This document shows positions 10,921 to 20,367 of a stretch of DNA of 64,000 nt, piece after piece. Under the pieces are notes generated by a model. The model was not told where the DNA came from and made no database searches. It saw only the letters and a list, made by a program, of their open reading frames with translations. Source of the stretch: Mesodorylaimus sp. YZB2_4 (taxonomy: Eukaryota; Nematoda; Enoplea; Dorylaimida; Dorylaimidae). The DNA lies in assembly GCA_030248295.1 (NCBI GenBank), contig JASANH010000599.1, positions 1 through 64,000 of the forward strand, given 5' to 3'. A program made the translations under genes and the position numbers. Numbering within the stretch: position 1 is the first letter of the stretch; each line of letters opens with the position of its first letter.

Positions 10921-11115
10921 TTGCCAGTCACATCCGATGATGTCTAGCGGGCGGTCTCGACTTTGAGACGCGTAAAAACGTATCTTCGAAATGATATGAC
11001 TGACGAACGGTTTAATGGATTGGCCCTGATGAACATTCATCGCGATATCGACCTCGACGTTGAAGATAATTTAAGGCGATTCGGTTTGTCCAAGGTTCCG
11101 GAAGGCTTCGATTAA
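10921..11115 (+). pseudogene. hAT C-terminal dimerisation domain with one TAG
   Basis: LPVTSDDV, a TAG codon, then RAVSTLRRVKTYLRNDM, followed by ERFNGLALMNIHRDI and a natural stop at 11113. This is the hAT dimerisation signature (PVT...ERxFSxLRRxKTYLR...RLxxLALxxIHRD). The TAG occupies the place of the conserved Glu, a one-base change from GAG, and proves loss of function of this copy. Confidence 0.85.
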
Positions 11116-11129
11116 TTTGATATATATTA

Positions 11130-12650
11130 TCTGGTGGTTTGTCGTGAAAAAACCAGTTTTTTGGAGCCATAAAACTCAATTTTTTGAGGGCGGGGCAGGG
11201 GCACATCCCCCGCCCCGCACCCCACCCCCTCTCGGGCGCTTCGCGAACTCGCACAGGATGATGTAGCCAAAAACAGCTAGATTCACATGCCTCATTTTTT
11301 CAAGTGAGCACCCCCCTACCTCAAATCCTGGCTTCGCCACTGAGTTCGACAATGCCAGCGCTAGAGCGATAAGAGAATATTTGACCATTCCAAGTTACTG
11401 CTCAGTCCGCCATTCCAATTCCAAGTTCGCCATTCTCAGTTCGCTCATTCTGAATCGAGGGCCTCGCTAACTTTTCTATTTGTAAAAGTGAATCTACAGG
11501 GATATCGTGTTGTGTTTTTCACATCGCAAGGGTGTGTTTGCCTGTTCAATGAAGGCTAACCAGAGTCGCCTGGATTTTGCAGCAGTGTGCGCTAGTCTGC
11601 GTCGTAGTGGTGCTATCAGTGTAAGTCCCCCTTTAGTCGTGTGAGCGCGTTTTAGATGCTTTGAAAGTAGTCAAATATAGTTTCAGATGGGTAAAATATG
11701 GTTTCAGATGAATGAAATATGGTTTCAGATAAGTGAAAAGTGGTAAAGTGCAGTTTCGGATGTTTTAAAAGTGGTCAAACATAGTTTTAGATGCCTAAAA
11801 AGTAGTAAAATAGGGTTCAGCTTGAGCTTAGGCTTAGGCTCAGGCTTGGGCTTGGAAAAAATAGATAAGCGCGTTCGAAAGAGCTTGAAAAACTTACCTA
11901 GATAAATTTAAAATTGTGAGTTAGTGTGTTAGAAGATTCCTAACTTTTCCTTTACCCCAAACGCATATTCAGGGTGTTATCAGTATACCTACACTGGGCT
12001 TTTGGTGATATCTTTACTCGAGTGACCATCTCGATAAACCTTTAACCTAGACGACTGTGGATGGTCTCATTCGATGAAGCTCGTCGAGTTGAGTCAGGAT
12101 GAGCCCCTTTCCTAGGGTCCCCTCCAGGATGCCTGATCCCCCTAAGGTCCAATTGCCAACTTTCTCACAATCAATCCGATTAGGGTGAGAATGGGTTCAT
12201 TCTAGAGAGCTCGACGAGTTGATCTAAACAAACATCCTTCAGGCACTTACTTGCTCGCACGGAGCATTCAGCTTTTTAATCCAATAATCAATGGAATAGG
12301 GCTTAGCTAACTTTCATACTGGCTGTCGATTGCCCTCTAACCTCGACAATCGTTGATGGTCTCATTCAATGGAGCTCGTCGACCAGAGTCTAGAGGTCAA
12401 GCTGGAGAAAGAGCTCTCAGTCTGTCAATCAGTAGGCGTTTTGATTTTTATCAAGATTTCAGCTTGAAGCTTGGAGATTTCCTAGCTGGAAATGCCTTCA
12501 AATAGTGGAAGAGGCGAGTCGCCGGAAGGTCGAATTTTATTTTAAGGCATCAAGCGCACCTTATATTTGGCCTTTTCTGCTAAAAGTCGCTTTCGAGCAG
12601 AAGTCCGTAATTAGGAGTTTGCTTTCAGCAGGAAACGCTTATTAAGAACC
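11130..12650. other. Spacer with local partial duplications
   Basis: No gene recognised. The phrase GATGGTCTCATTC followed by AGCTCGTCGA occurs at about 12059 and 12354, with a looser version near 12187, suggesting a ~290-bp degenerate duplication. GCTTAGGCTTAGGCTCAGG at 11824 resembles the R1 core. Repeated AGTTTCAGATG words at 11680-11770 form a short ~30-bp tandem array. Confidence 0.5.
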
Positions 12651-12699
12651 TTCCGCGGAAGTTTTTTATTTCACCAAAATAAGGCTTTGCGTCCGTCGA

Positions 12700-13216
12700 A
12701 CTTTTGCAAAAGATTGTATACACTATTAGAAACTTGAAAAAATCCGGACTGAAAACCTGTAGATCCTGATTTTGGTATAGTAAACCTGGCGCCATCAGAA
12801 TTTATGACCAAATGCAAAATAGAGGGTACAGCCATCAGGAGTTGCTGCGACAGAATCCTCAAATAAGTGAATCCGTCAATTTTCAACTCACCGAATCAAC
12901 GGTTTTCCGATATTTTTGATCCATAATTGTCAAAAATTAACAAAAGACTTACACGTGGTAAGATAACCCACGAAGCTTTAGGGATCGCTTTGAGGCTGGA
13001 ACCCTAAACCAGCCACCCCAGAGGGCTCAGCTTTAGTGACGCTGCTCAATGCAAATGTACCACGCCCACCAGGATTCGATCCCGCAAACTTCCGCTTGCG
13101 ATCCTGATGTCGTACCACTGAGCTATCAGGGCCACGAAAAGAGAAAAACTAGCAGCTCACTCAAACTTGGTCGAGTGTAAAGTGCAGCCCCTCCTTGCCT
13201 GAAGGAAGATCATCAA
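12700..13216 (-). repeat. hAT-related 5' sequence, left half, split by the 16-kb Harbinger insertion
   Basis: Reverse complement of 62066-62525 over about 500 bp. The continuation of the same copy is found at 29214-29790, exactly where the counterpart at 61455-62525 is uninterrupted. The sequence includes a tRNA-like segment at 13063-13132. Because the other half runs into hAT exons at 29735, I infer that this is the upstream region of a hAT-type element. Confidence 0.8.
13063..13132 (-). ncRNA. tRNA-like (SINE-like) segment, copy A
   Basis: On the minus strand GCCCTGATAGCTCAGTGG supplies a good pol III A box (TAGCTCAGTGG) and GGGATCGAATCC a B box with one mismatch to GGTTCGANTCC, about 35 bases apart, and the ends GCCC/GGGC pair. 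The anticodon arm does not fold into a normal five-pair stem, so it is a tRNA-derived relic rather than a functional tRNA gene. A second copy is at 62143-62212. Confidence 0.55.
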
Positions 13217-13493
13217 GGCGCGTTCAGACTTACGTCGGGTTGCCGGGACAGGGCCGGGTGGCCGGGGCGCCGGGGTGACGTGCAAACATACTCACACCCG
13301 GATTTACCACGACGAGCTGCCGCGGCGCCGGAATGCCGGACAAAAGAGAGCAACCTGCCGGGGAGGGGAGGGGCAGTGTCTGCATAGTGCGCGTATATGA
13401 TGTTTTTCTAGATAAAAAAAAAAATAGTGGATTGATAATAGATAGGTTTCGATACAAGTACGTTACAGCTTTTTCAAATCGTATTAGATGACA

Positions 13494-14974
13494 ATGATGT
13501 TGCCAAAGAGAAAACGATTCATTGCTTGTGCAGCGGCCGCGTGGTGAAGGTCGGAATTCATATTTCGGCGAAACAAAAAACGGGTTTACGTTAGAGGAAT
13601 CAATTTACGACGGAACGCTGATGATGAATTCCAGAAATTAGTCATACCGATGAGGCAAAAATATCCGGATGATCACTTCGCTTATTTCCGAATGAGTGTG
13701 ACAAGATTTGACGATCTGTTGATGCGGGTGAAACCCCTTATAGCGCATGTTGGTACGCATCGAATGCCCATATCAGTAATGGAACGACTCGCTTTGACGA
13801 TCAGGTAAGCTTGGTTTCTAGAGCCTACTTAATTGGGTCTATTGTACATTTGGGCGAAATTCAAATTGCAAATTTTCCGCTTTTTTTTAAACAATATTGT
13901 TGGGAACAGTTTTGGATTTTCCTGCTCAGTCCACTGACATTTAAATGCCCTGCCCTTACAGACTAGTACATAGTACTTTTTTAATCAGGTACTTGGCAGA
14001 TGGTGGATCTCTGACCAGTTTGGCATACAGCTATCGAATAGGCAAATCGACAGCCCAGTGCATCATTCAAGAAACCTCAAAAGCAATTTGGCTGGCATTG
14101 AAAGACGAATTTTTTTCCCTTCCAACGCGTGATCAGTGGGAAGATATCGCGAAACAGTTCTTGATCGAATGGAATTTCCCTCTTTGCGTCGGCGCCATTG
14201 ACGGAAAGCATGTTGAGATTCAAGTAGGTGCATTTATAAGTTCGCCTAATAAGGAGACTCATGCTTTGCTTCTAAGAAACCACCGCATCCGGGCTCGTTG
14301 TACATCAACTACAAAGGGTACTTTTCGATAGTGTTGCTCGCCGTCGTTGATGCCAACTACAAGTTAATTGTTGTCGATGTCGGAGGGTATGGAGGCGAGG
14401 GTGATTCTGGCTTGTTGCAAAGATCTGAATTTGGACGAAGGGAAACGCGATCGCCTCGTACAAGAGTGGAGGTTTAGAATTACCCTTTGATCGATTTTTG
14501 CCTGGATCGAACATCGTGGCTCCGCACGTATTTTTGGGCGATGAAGCGTGTGGACTCTCTACTCACCTTTTGCGGCCATATACTTGTCGAACAGCATCGG
14601 GTCAAGAGAACATTTTCACTTATCGTCTATCTCGGGCGCGTCGTGTTGTCGAAAATGCGTTTGGCATTCTAGCCACGCGATGGCGCATTATGGAGAACAA
14701 GATCGATGCAAGCGCCGCCAGAGTCGATGACATTGTCAAGGCCTGTGTGACCCTGCATAATTACCTGAAAGCGACCGATGCGACTGATCACGCTAAAGCA
14801 CGATATATCCCTGACCACTATGTCGATTATGAGGATACCACAGGCCAATTGATTCCTGGCGATTGGAGAAAGAACGCTGATCACGTGTACGCCATGTCCC
14901 AAGTCGAAAACGATCACTCTGCAGAGCGAACTCGATATCTTATTCGTGAGAAATTCAAGCAATTTTTTTCTTAG
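13494..14974 (+). pseudogene. PIF/Harbinger DDE transposase, three exons, one frameshift
   Basis: Exon 1 (to 13804) carries YPDDHFAYFRMSVTRFDDLL and MERLALTIR, the N-terminal HTH region. GTAAGC and TTAATCAG bound a 184-bp intron; exon 2 (13989-14223) has LAYSYRIGKSTAQCI and the first catalytic Asp in GAIDGKHVEI (14200-14202). A 53-bp intron (14224-14276) leads to exon 3 with GSLYINYKGYFSIVLLAVVD, Asp in GEGDSG (14403-14405), the FLGDEA motif and the catalytic Glu in RRVVENAFG. The reading frame changes by one base near 14440, between GRR and ENAIASYK. A TGA also lies in the presumed exon 1 start region near 13544. These transposases cut DNA with a DDE nuclease, usually with a separate Myb/MADF partner, found here at 22560-15138. 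Confidence 0.85.
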
Positions 14975-15137
14975 TGCAGAGGGTGAACTCCCGTGGCAGC
15001 ACAAGGCTGCTGAGCAGGCGTGGTGTTGATGAATGAGCAAATAAAAAAGTTATAAGCGACTATAATTTTCACGTCACAAATTATAAGTAATTCGCTTTCA
15101 GATTCAGATAAGCTATACTGATTACAAGTATTAGAGC

Positions 15138-15278
15138 TCATTCGTCCTCCTCGCCATCCGTCGAGTCATCATCCTCAAATTCATCAATCCAGTTACGCAA
15201 CTGCTGCAAGGCATGCTTGTAACGACGCATCGAGTAGGAATTTTGCAGCTTGTCCAACACGTCGATAACCAAGTCTCC
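15138..15278 (-). CDS. Last exon of the Harbinger MADF-domain partner gene
   Basis: After the acceptor ATATTTTAG, the minus strand reads DLVIDVLDKLQNSYSMRRYK, later RNWIDEFEDDDSTDGEEDE and a TGA at 15138-15140. The 47-codon exon ends in an acidic tail, as in many MADF proteins from Harbinger elements. It lines up with the other MADF gene parts at 22560-22096 and 15600-15870 on the same strand. Convergent with the transposase gene, whose end is only 164 bp away. Confidence 0.6.
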   Translation of the reverse strand, partial: GDLVIDVLDKLQNSYSMRRYKHALQQLRNWIDEFEDDDSTDGEEDE

Positions 15279-15599
15279 TAAAATATCGAAATTTCTAAGG
15301 GGCCAGCAACTAACTCATGGGACGGTTCAGCCTAACTGAGAGAGTGAGGTACGAGAAAAATGGGCGGGGCAAACTAACTGGCTGCCACTGCTCGTCAGGT
15401 GGAGGGGGAGTCAGGAGAATGCCTTTGTTGGTGGGCCTCCTTTCTGTATAGCGCTATGTACTACTGTTGGGGATGTTGAGGATGTGGAGGAGGCGGCCAA
15501 GAAGGGGAGGGATCAAAATTCAAAAAAGAGCAGCCCCATCCCCTGCCGATATTGAGTTCAACTTACTTACCATAAGCAGAATGTTTTGCGTTTGTTTTG

Positions 15600-15870
15600 C
15601 GACTTATGCTGCCCGCGTCATCGCCGTTCGCCATTCGCTCAATCGCTTAAGCCGTTCGAACACCTATTTCGTGATTTTGATCGACCGACTGACGTCGTCG
15701 CTTCACAGGTGTCGGAATCGGGGTTGATATGGGCGACGAATTCAGAGACAGCTGATCGCGACCCGAGAAACTGCCGAGGTCATCGGCAACTGACGCCGAG
15801 TCTCCACTGGATGGCAGATTTGTGTCTGTCGTACACCAAAAATCGGATCCAAATAATATGAGAAAAAAGC
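15600..15870 (-). pseudogene. MADF partner gene, middle part beyond the Kolobok insertion
   Basis: Minus-strand frame with a Ser/Asp-rich linker ending LSLNSSPISTPIPTPVKRRR, typical of the region between MADF domain and C-terminal helix; the basic KRRR could be a nuclear localisation signal. Immediately 5' (higher coordinates) is the Kolobok terminus at 15875; the frame entering from 22096 across the removed insertion is out of phase with this linker, so either a small indel or an unrecognised splice is present. Confidence 0.5.
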
Positions 15871-15874
15871 TTAA

Positions 15875-16062
15875 AGACCAAGTACACTGTAGCTCGATGT
15901 TGGAGTTCGAAAAAACGGCGCGGCACAAATAATCAGCTTACCGAAAAACAACTTTACACCAAATTTGGCACTTCACACTCGCGAAAAATTTGAATTCCCG
16001 CTGTAACTTGTAGGTTCACTTGGTTTTCGCTTCAAGACGCTTTTGACCGTTGTCTGCTGCAG
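15875..16062. repeat. Kolobok copy 1 left terminal inverted repeat
   Basis: 188 bp, inverted at 21908-22095, ending at the word CTGCTGCAG on both sides. Begins AGACCAAG directly after TTAA. Confidence 0.92.
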
Positions 16063-16289
16063 GGCGCTAAGGGAATTACGAGCCTGCATCTATCGATAGA
16101 TATCGAATCGATTTGTGATTATGCTGGTGTGGATCATTCAAACGAGGTCACAATATAAAGTAATCAAAACTGTTTTTTGCAAATATTTGAGCTTTTTTTG
16201 GATTGTGACAAAAACTCGTCTGGGCAGGAATGTCTGGTTTTTTAAACCAGTCGAGTGACGAAGATGCCATGGAGGAGGCCGTGCTGTTC

Positions 16290-18052
16290 TTAAAGGCACA
16301 CCCTCTCATGAATTTTGGTCCCATGGGCTAGCCCGAACTAAAAGTGTGCGGGTTACTGTAGGCCCCCCCGCGGCCGCTCGTTGGAAAAAAAGCGAAATTA
16401 GCGACAAAATAACGATGTTGGTTTTTGATATACTGGTTGAGGTGTTTTATGATCGCGGTCCTTCCAACTTTTCCCCAAAAAATTCAAGGTTGATTAGGCA
16501 TCTATTATTATGTCACCAGCGGCGGGCGGCGAGTAGAGAGCTGCTGAGGATGAACTGCGAGATAGAGGGAGGAGTGGGGGGCGGCCAGGCCAGACGGTTT
16601 GCCCGCCGTCGAGTCGGCGCGAGTGCTGCTCGGGAGTGCGTACGGTTTCTATGCCTTGCCGTTTTATTGGGGTGGGGCAATCTTTTTAGACCTACTGGGA
16701 GAATGATGGGCTATGCGTGACGAAGAAAATGAATGCGGCTATGGGTGGCGAAAAGAATGAATGCGGCTACGCGAAAAGGACGAAGAAAAGGGCGAGTCGA
16801 ACGACAGCGAGGTGGTGGAGGTATGGGTGTAGTTTCCTCTTTTATTAGTGCTTCCGAAAAACGTGTTCTTGGCTAAAAAAGCTCTGTTGGGAAAATGGAA
16901 TTAGCAGACTCCTAGACTTTGAAAACGCATCTCGATCTTCAACTAAAAATGGGGCCTAATGGACAGAGATGAGTCGGGGGCCATCCGAGACAGACATCAG
17001 TTATGCAGCTTGGTCATTGCAAGATGCTTTACTCACGGCTAATTATAGGTCGCTCATAACGTTAGTCAGTCGAGGCTCATCGTCAGTCGGACGGCCAGAA
17101 GCGGTCTAGCTTCAAAGAAACGTCAGAAACATACAATTGGTCGAGCTACAGTCTCTGTCGAAAGGTGAGGTATAAGAGGAGACTAACCTGCCCAAAATCA
17201 TCAAACTCATGACACTCATCTCTCATTCTAGGAATTGTATCCCGTCGGCGACGATCGACGCGTGCTGTTTCAGCTACAAGCAACTCAAAACACGAAGGGC
17301 AATTGCGAAGCCGCAGTCAACTGATGGCGCGGGCCTCCTTCAGAAGCGTATTTCTACGGTAGTTACATAGTTTGTTATTGTTTTCATTGCATTGCTATGT
17401 CACCAATAATATTTAGAGCTTGCCACGATATAATAGTGTTAGTGTTTACTGTATGTGCGATACCTTACGTGCTGACAATAAGTCAGTACTAGATGCCCCT
17501 GCCAATGCTTAGCACACAGGTCTGCCAAATGGGAAGCACATTTGTCCTCCCAACAATGTAGCACGATTTATCGAGCGAGCATCAGTTCAACCCCAACACG
17601 AAACATATAAGGGGGCGATTATTCTTGTGTGCTGGTGGCCATGGAAGTTACGCAGACTGGCTCTTCGTCTCTGACATACGAATACATCGATCCGCTGTCA
17701 AATATTCCAGTCTGACTCTAGATATGTCTGAATCTGGTGGCTCAGCATCGACCACTTTCCAACCAGGATGCTCTATGTGATCAATTTTATAACAACTACT
17801 TGCATAATTTGCTTTCTTTTAACTTTATTACAGGAAATATATCCATACATCCATAAGACTGATGATTTTTCGCCATTTGTCGTCATTCGCCTGATTTGAA
17901 CAGTGCGCGCTCCACAGCAGACATTGCAAGAGCTTCTGCCGCGAGCGCAAGCCTTCGCGGCCTGTGCGAAAATTTTAAAAACGCACTGGCGTCATTGGTA
18001 AATATTGGTTTTCACCGAATTTAGGCATTCGATGGAGAGTGTGTGCCTTTAA
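16290..18052. mobile_element. Nested TTAA-flanked non-autonomous element
   Basis: TTAA at 16290-16293 and again at 18049-18052 bracket a 1755-bp insert (16294-18048) with imperfect inverted ends AGGCACACCCTCTC / GAGAGTGTGTGCCT. Kolobok copy 2 carries the unoccupied site, a single TTAA in exon 1 of the partner gene (near 60049-60052), which proves insertion. No transposase motif inside. The TTAA target and RGGCAC start suggest mobilisation by a Kolobok-type transposase; a piggyBac source is less likely because the ends do not begin with CCY. Confidence 0.9.
16346..16720 (+). CDS. Unassigned ORF inside the nested TTAA element
   Basis: A 124-codon frame begins within a GC-rich stretch (CCCCCCGCGGCCGC). 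The translation is arginine- and glycine-rich in its second half and has no recognisable family motif. It is most likely a by-product of GC-rich subterminal sequence. Confidence 0.1.
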   Translation: MRVTVGPPAAARWKKSEISDKITMLVFDILVEVFYDRGPSNFSPKNSRLIRHLLLCHQRRAASRELLRMNCEIEGGVGGGQARRFARRRVGASAARECVRFLCLAVLLGWGNLFRPTGRMMGYA

Positions 18053-18225
18053 GTGATTCTGATGAAATGGAAGACACTGGCGGCGGCTATGGATTCGAGA
18101 CTGTGCTTACTTACGAACAGCGACAAGCTAGAATTCGGAAAAAGAAAAGGCGCGAAAGTGAGTGCTTTAAGTACCTGAAATTTGCAAAATTCATTGGCTG
18201 AGGTGATACTGCATATCTAATTCGA

Positions 18226-18333
18226 CAGGTCTATATGAACGAATTTCTACTGTTCCTCATTCGCTTGCGACATAAACCAAACATTGAGATTCTTTGCATG
18301 ATCTTCAACCTGTCGGCTGGATGAATATCTGGA
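18226..18333 (+). repeat. Segment shared with ISL2EU transposase HTH (within Kolobok copy 1)
   Basis: About 105 bp from GACAGGTCTATATGAACGA to ATGAATATCTG is nearly identical to the reverse complement of 54295-54405 in the ISL2EU transposase gene and also present in Kolobok copy 2 (59775-59880). In the ISL2EU frame it encodes NEFLLFLIRLRHKPNIEILC, the HTH region. In Kolobok it lies just before the Cys-rich exon and is out of frame with it. Confidence 0.85.
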
Positions 18334-19368
18334 TAAAATGCTCCCGTCGGAACGGCTTTTGTCGACTGATTGGTGCGTTTGCGGACAATGTTCGCTTCTC
18401 GGTCAGCGTGCTCCAAAAGAAGCTTATCGCTGCAATGAATTTCCAGCCAGTCCGTTCTGGGCCAATTGCATGAAGAAAAAGATCGGTTCCGATCAATGTA
18501 TTACGGCAAACCAACGCTTTGGAACATATTGCTTAGATCGGGAGGTAGGTCTCACGCACGGAATAACAGCAGGATGAATTTGATGAGGTTCAAGGATTGA
18601 ATCTATTCGGCTGTTACAGTTGCTGTCTTTCTCACCTTAGCATTTACGTATCGTTGAACTTGCAGTCGCCGAGAAGTGGAACAAGTTGAAAAAGATCGAT
18701 TTCTCGAAAAAGAGGCATGTGTTCGGTAATTTTACTCGTACAAATGGCTTCACTACAAAGCTTCTGTTCCCTTAGCACATTTCGGCATGCTGCTTACGTG
18801 ACTTATTCGTATTGGATTTATGGCCTATTAGGCGAACGTATACCCAAAGTGTTGCTAGCTTGCGCTGTGACGAAGATACGAGAGGTGAGAGAAGTTCTAC
18901 GATACAATTTTTTAGTCATAAAAATACTCACCTTTTACAGGCCTTCCCAGAAGAGGGTTTAACGTATACGGGTTAGAGAAGTGTTTCTGAAGATGGAGAT
19001 TGAAGTCACACAGGCGTGATTTATTTATGAGCAAGGTCTGGCAGGTTGCAGGTGGAGTCAATTTTTCAAACACGCAAAGTGTTTCCAGTATTTTTTTCTT
19101 GAAACATGCTATGCTATCAAGGCTTGTTCACTCGTTTTGCGTATCTATCATTGTGGGAGGATCATGTTTTTTTTAAATAAAAGTTGGGCCTCCTGTGAAA
19201 TTTCAGGGATGGGGGCCCTTCACAACTTTGATGATGGATAAGGATTGTCCCGTCTGATCCCCCCCCCCCCCCCAAGCATGGTCTGTCTATATCACACATC
19301 TTATCGCCATCTTAAGACGAACAGTTTCAATTCACCGCGTAATATTTCAAAAAGCCAGAAAACAAATT

Positions 19369-20250
19369 TCACAGTTTTCGTCTTTTTTTGAATTGCTCCT
19401 TTAGCTCTCCCAAATCTGGTTCTGGTATAAACGATGATTGCGTGGGCTCAGTACGCATAGATTTTTGATATAATTGATGACCAGGCACCAATGATCGCTG
19501 TCTTTTTTGTTGAATAATATTGTCCACCACATTACGCCGCCAATTATAAGTCTGTTTTTCCAGCGCTCTCTTCATTACCCAAGCTTTGGTGCTGATCGGT
19601 AGCAAAAGCCTTGGTTTTATTTCGCCGTCATCCGTAAGTTGCGATTGCCGCCCAATATTTTCATTGAAGTGCAAAATAGTCATCGATGTTCGAGCTCTAA
19701 GCGCGTCCCGATCGAATGCAAGTCGTTTTGGAACGAATTTCAATAGAGCGGAATTAAAACTTTCGACTTCGCTTGTGTGTAAAAAATCGGAGCATCTGCG
19801 TAAAGAGGCGAGTAGTTTCTGATCAAAAAAAATTGACTGTACATATCGATAAGACGGTGTTCCTCTCTCCAACCAGGCTACCTCATTTTGTTTTTTGTCA
19901 GTAAGAGAAGAATGGAGGCACTTGTCCATACGATCGAATTTCATGGCGTAATTTCCATACAAGGTGCCTTTTGACCACGAATGGCGCCCACTCACGTGAT
20001 GAAGCATTGACTTCCACATTTCTTTCAATAAATCGGCGTCACCTTTACATTCGGAGCATATCGTCCATATGGAATTGGTGATCGACTTTACCCACCGTTG
20101 CAAATCCCTGTATGCCACTGTTTCCTCGGATTTCGCAAATAAGCGTTTTTTCACTGTCTTCACGAAATGCCAAACGTCGCCTTGATTACGGATCGTTGGA
20201 TACTCTTCTTTCATCTTTCTAATTATTGTTGCACTATCGTCGGTTACCAC
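19369..20250 (-). CDS. Kolobok transposase, C-terminal catalytic part, copy 1
   Basis: An uninterrupted 293-codon frame. It contains VVTDDSATIIRKM (second catalytic Asp, residues 4-5 region), NQGDVWHFVKTVKKRL (23-37) and HTSEVESFNSALLKFVPKRL (159-178) with the catalytic Glu, matching the TDxHxxI...FDVWH..K and TSxVESxxxxLLKYxPKR blocks of Kolobok. Ends in a basic tail (EQFKKRRKL), probably nuclear-targeting. Differs from copy 2 by a single amino acid (Ala/Val at 'STKxWV'). It is out of frame with the preceding 271-codon ORF, the joint falling between 20368 and 20250; the joint is identical in copy 2, so the parent already had it or it is spliced. Confidence 0.9.
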   Translation of the reverse strand: MVTDDSATIIRKMKEEYPTIRNQGDVWHFVKTVKKRLFAKSEETVAYRDLQRWVKSITNSIWTICSECKGDADLLKEMWKSMLHHVSGRHSWSKGTLYGNYAMKFDRMDKCLHSSLTDKKQNEVAWLERGTPSYRYVQSIFFDQKLLASLRRCSDFLHTSEVESFNSALLKFVPKRLAFDRDALRARTSMTILHFNENIGRQSQLTDDGEIKPRLLLPISTKAWVMKRALEKQTYNWRRNVVDNIIQQKRQRSLVPGHQLYQKSMRTEPTQSSFIPEPDLGELKEQFKKRRKL

Positions 20251-20367
20251 AGTAGAAATGCGAAGAGGTTCTTTCTGATAGGAGGAGCTTTTCGCTTAAA
20301 AACTCTCTGACATCGAGGAATCATCCCTGGATACTAAGCTGTTCAATACGATTCTCGTTCCCTCCCA

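Larger units (their letters stand above)
7905..11115 (+). mobile_element. hAT transposon, 3' part of transposase gene (P52rIPK/ZMYM-like group)
   Basis: Five separated coding blocks in the same order as a hAT transposase run across this interval, with plausible splice sites at several joints. The 5' exons (TTF zinc finger, first catalytic Asp region) are missing here but a second, complementary fragment lies at 29735-30705, sharing the intron segment 7905-7998 / 30608-30705 almost exactly. A dispersed repeat (9692-10372) interrupts the region between exon blocks. A TAG in the dimerisation block shows that the copy is dead. No terminal repeats or target duplication could be fixed. Confidence 0.75.
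16230..18976 (+). pseudogene. Kolobok partner gene: P2X7 ballast-like (P2RX7 C-terminal) domain protein, copy 1
   Basis: Exon 1 starts ATG at 16230 (MSGFLNQSSDEDAMEEAVLF), acidic then basic (QARIRKKKRRE), and is split by a TTAA element between 16293 and 18053; donor GTGAGT at 18158. Exon 2 (about 18317-18548) has RLLSTDWCVCGQCSLL, YRCNE, a CIT segment and FGTYCLDRE, matching the WCxCGxC...C...CIT...C pattern of the zinc-binding P2X7 cytoplasmic ballast domain. Later exons (18666-18725, 18776-18884, 18941-18976) give FRHAAYVTYSYWIYGLLGE, KVLLACAVTKIRE and AFPEEGLTYTG then stop, matching the RY.AYRQF..W..G.LG...R...PSC....IR..FP...Y.GF end of that domain. Some exon phases do not join perfectly. 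In vertebrates the domain binds GDP and zinc; a role in transposition is unknown. Family assignment is by motif, not by search. Confidence 0.72.

Noticed and set aside
18717-18962. Fanzor/TnpB-like nuclease reading of the Kolobok partner gene (TRTNGFTTKLLF and VLDLWPIR in another frame)
   Set aside because: These residues span an intron and a wrong phase; the spliced frame gives the P2X7-type AAYVTYSYWIYG block with matching neighbours.
19586-19822. Plus-strand ORFs opposite the Kolobok transposase (also 58268-58504)
   Set aside because: Antisense shadows of a well-supported catalytic ORF; identical in both copies only because the transposase is.
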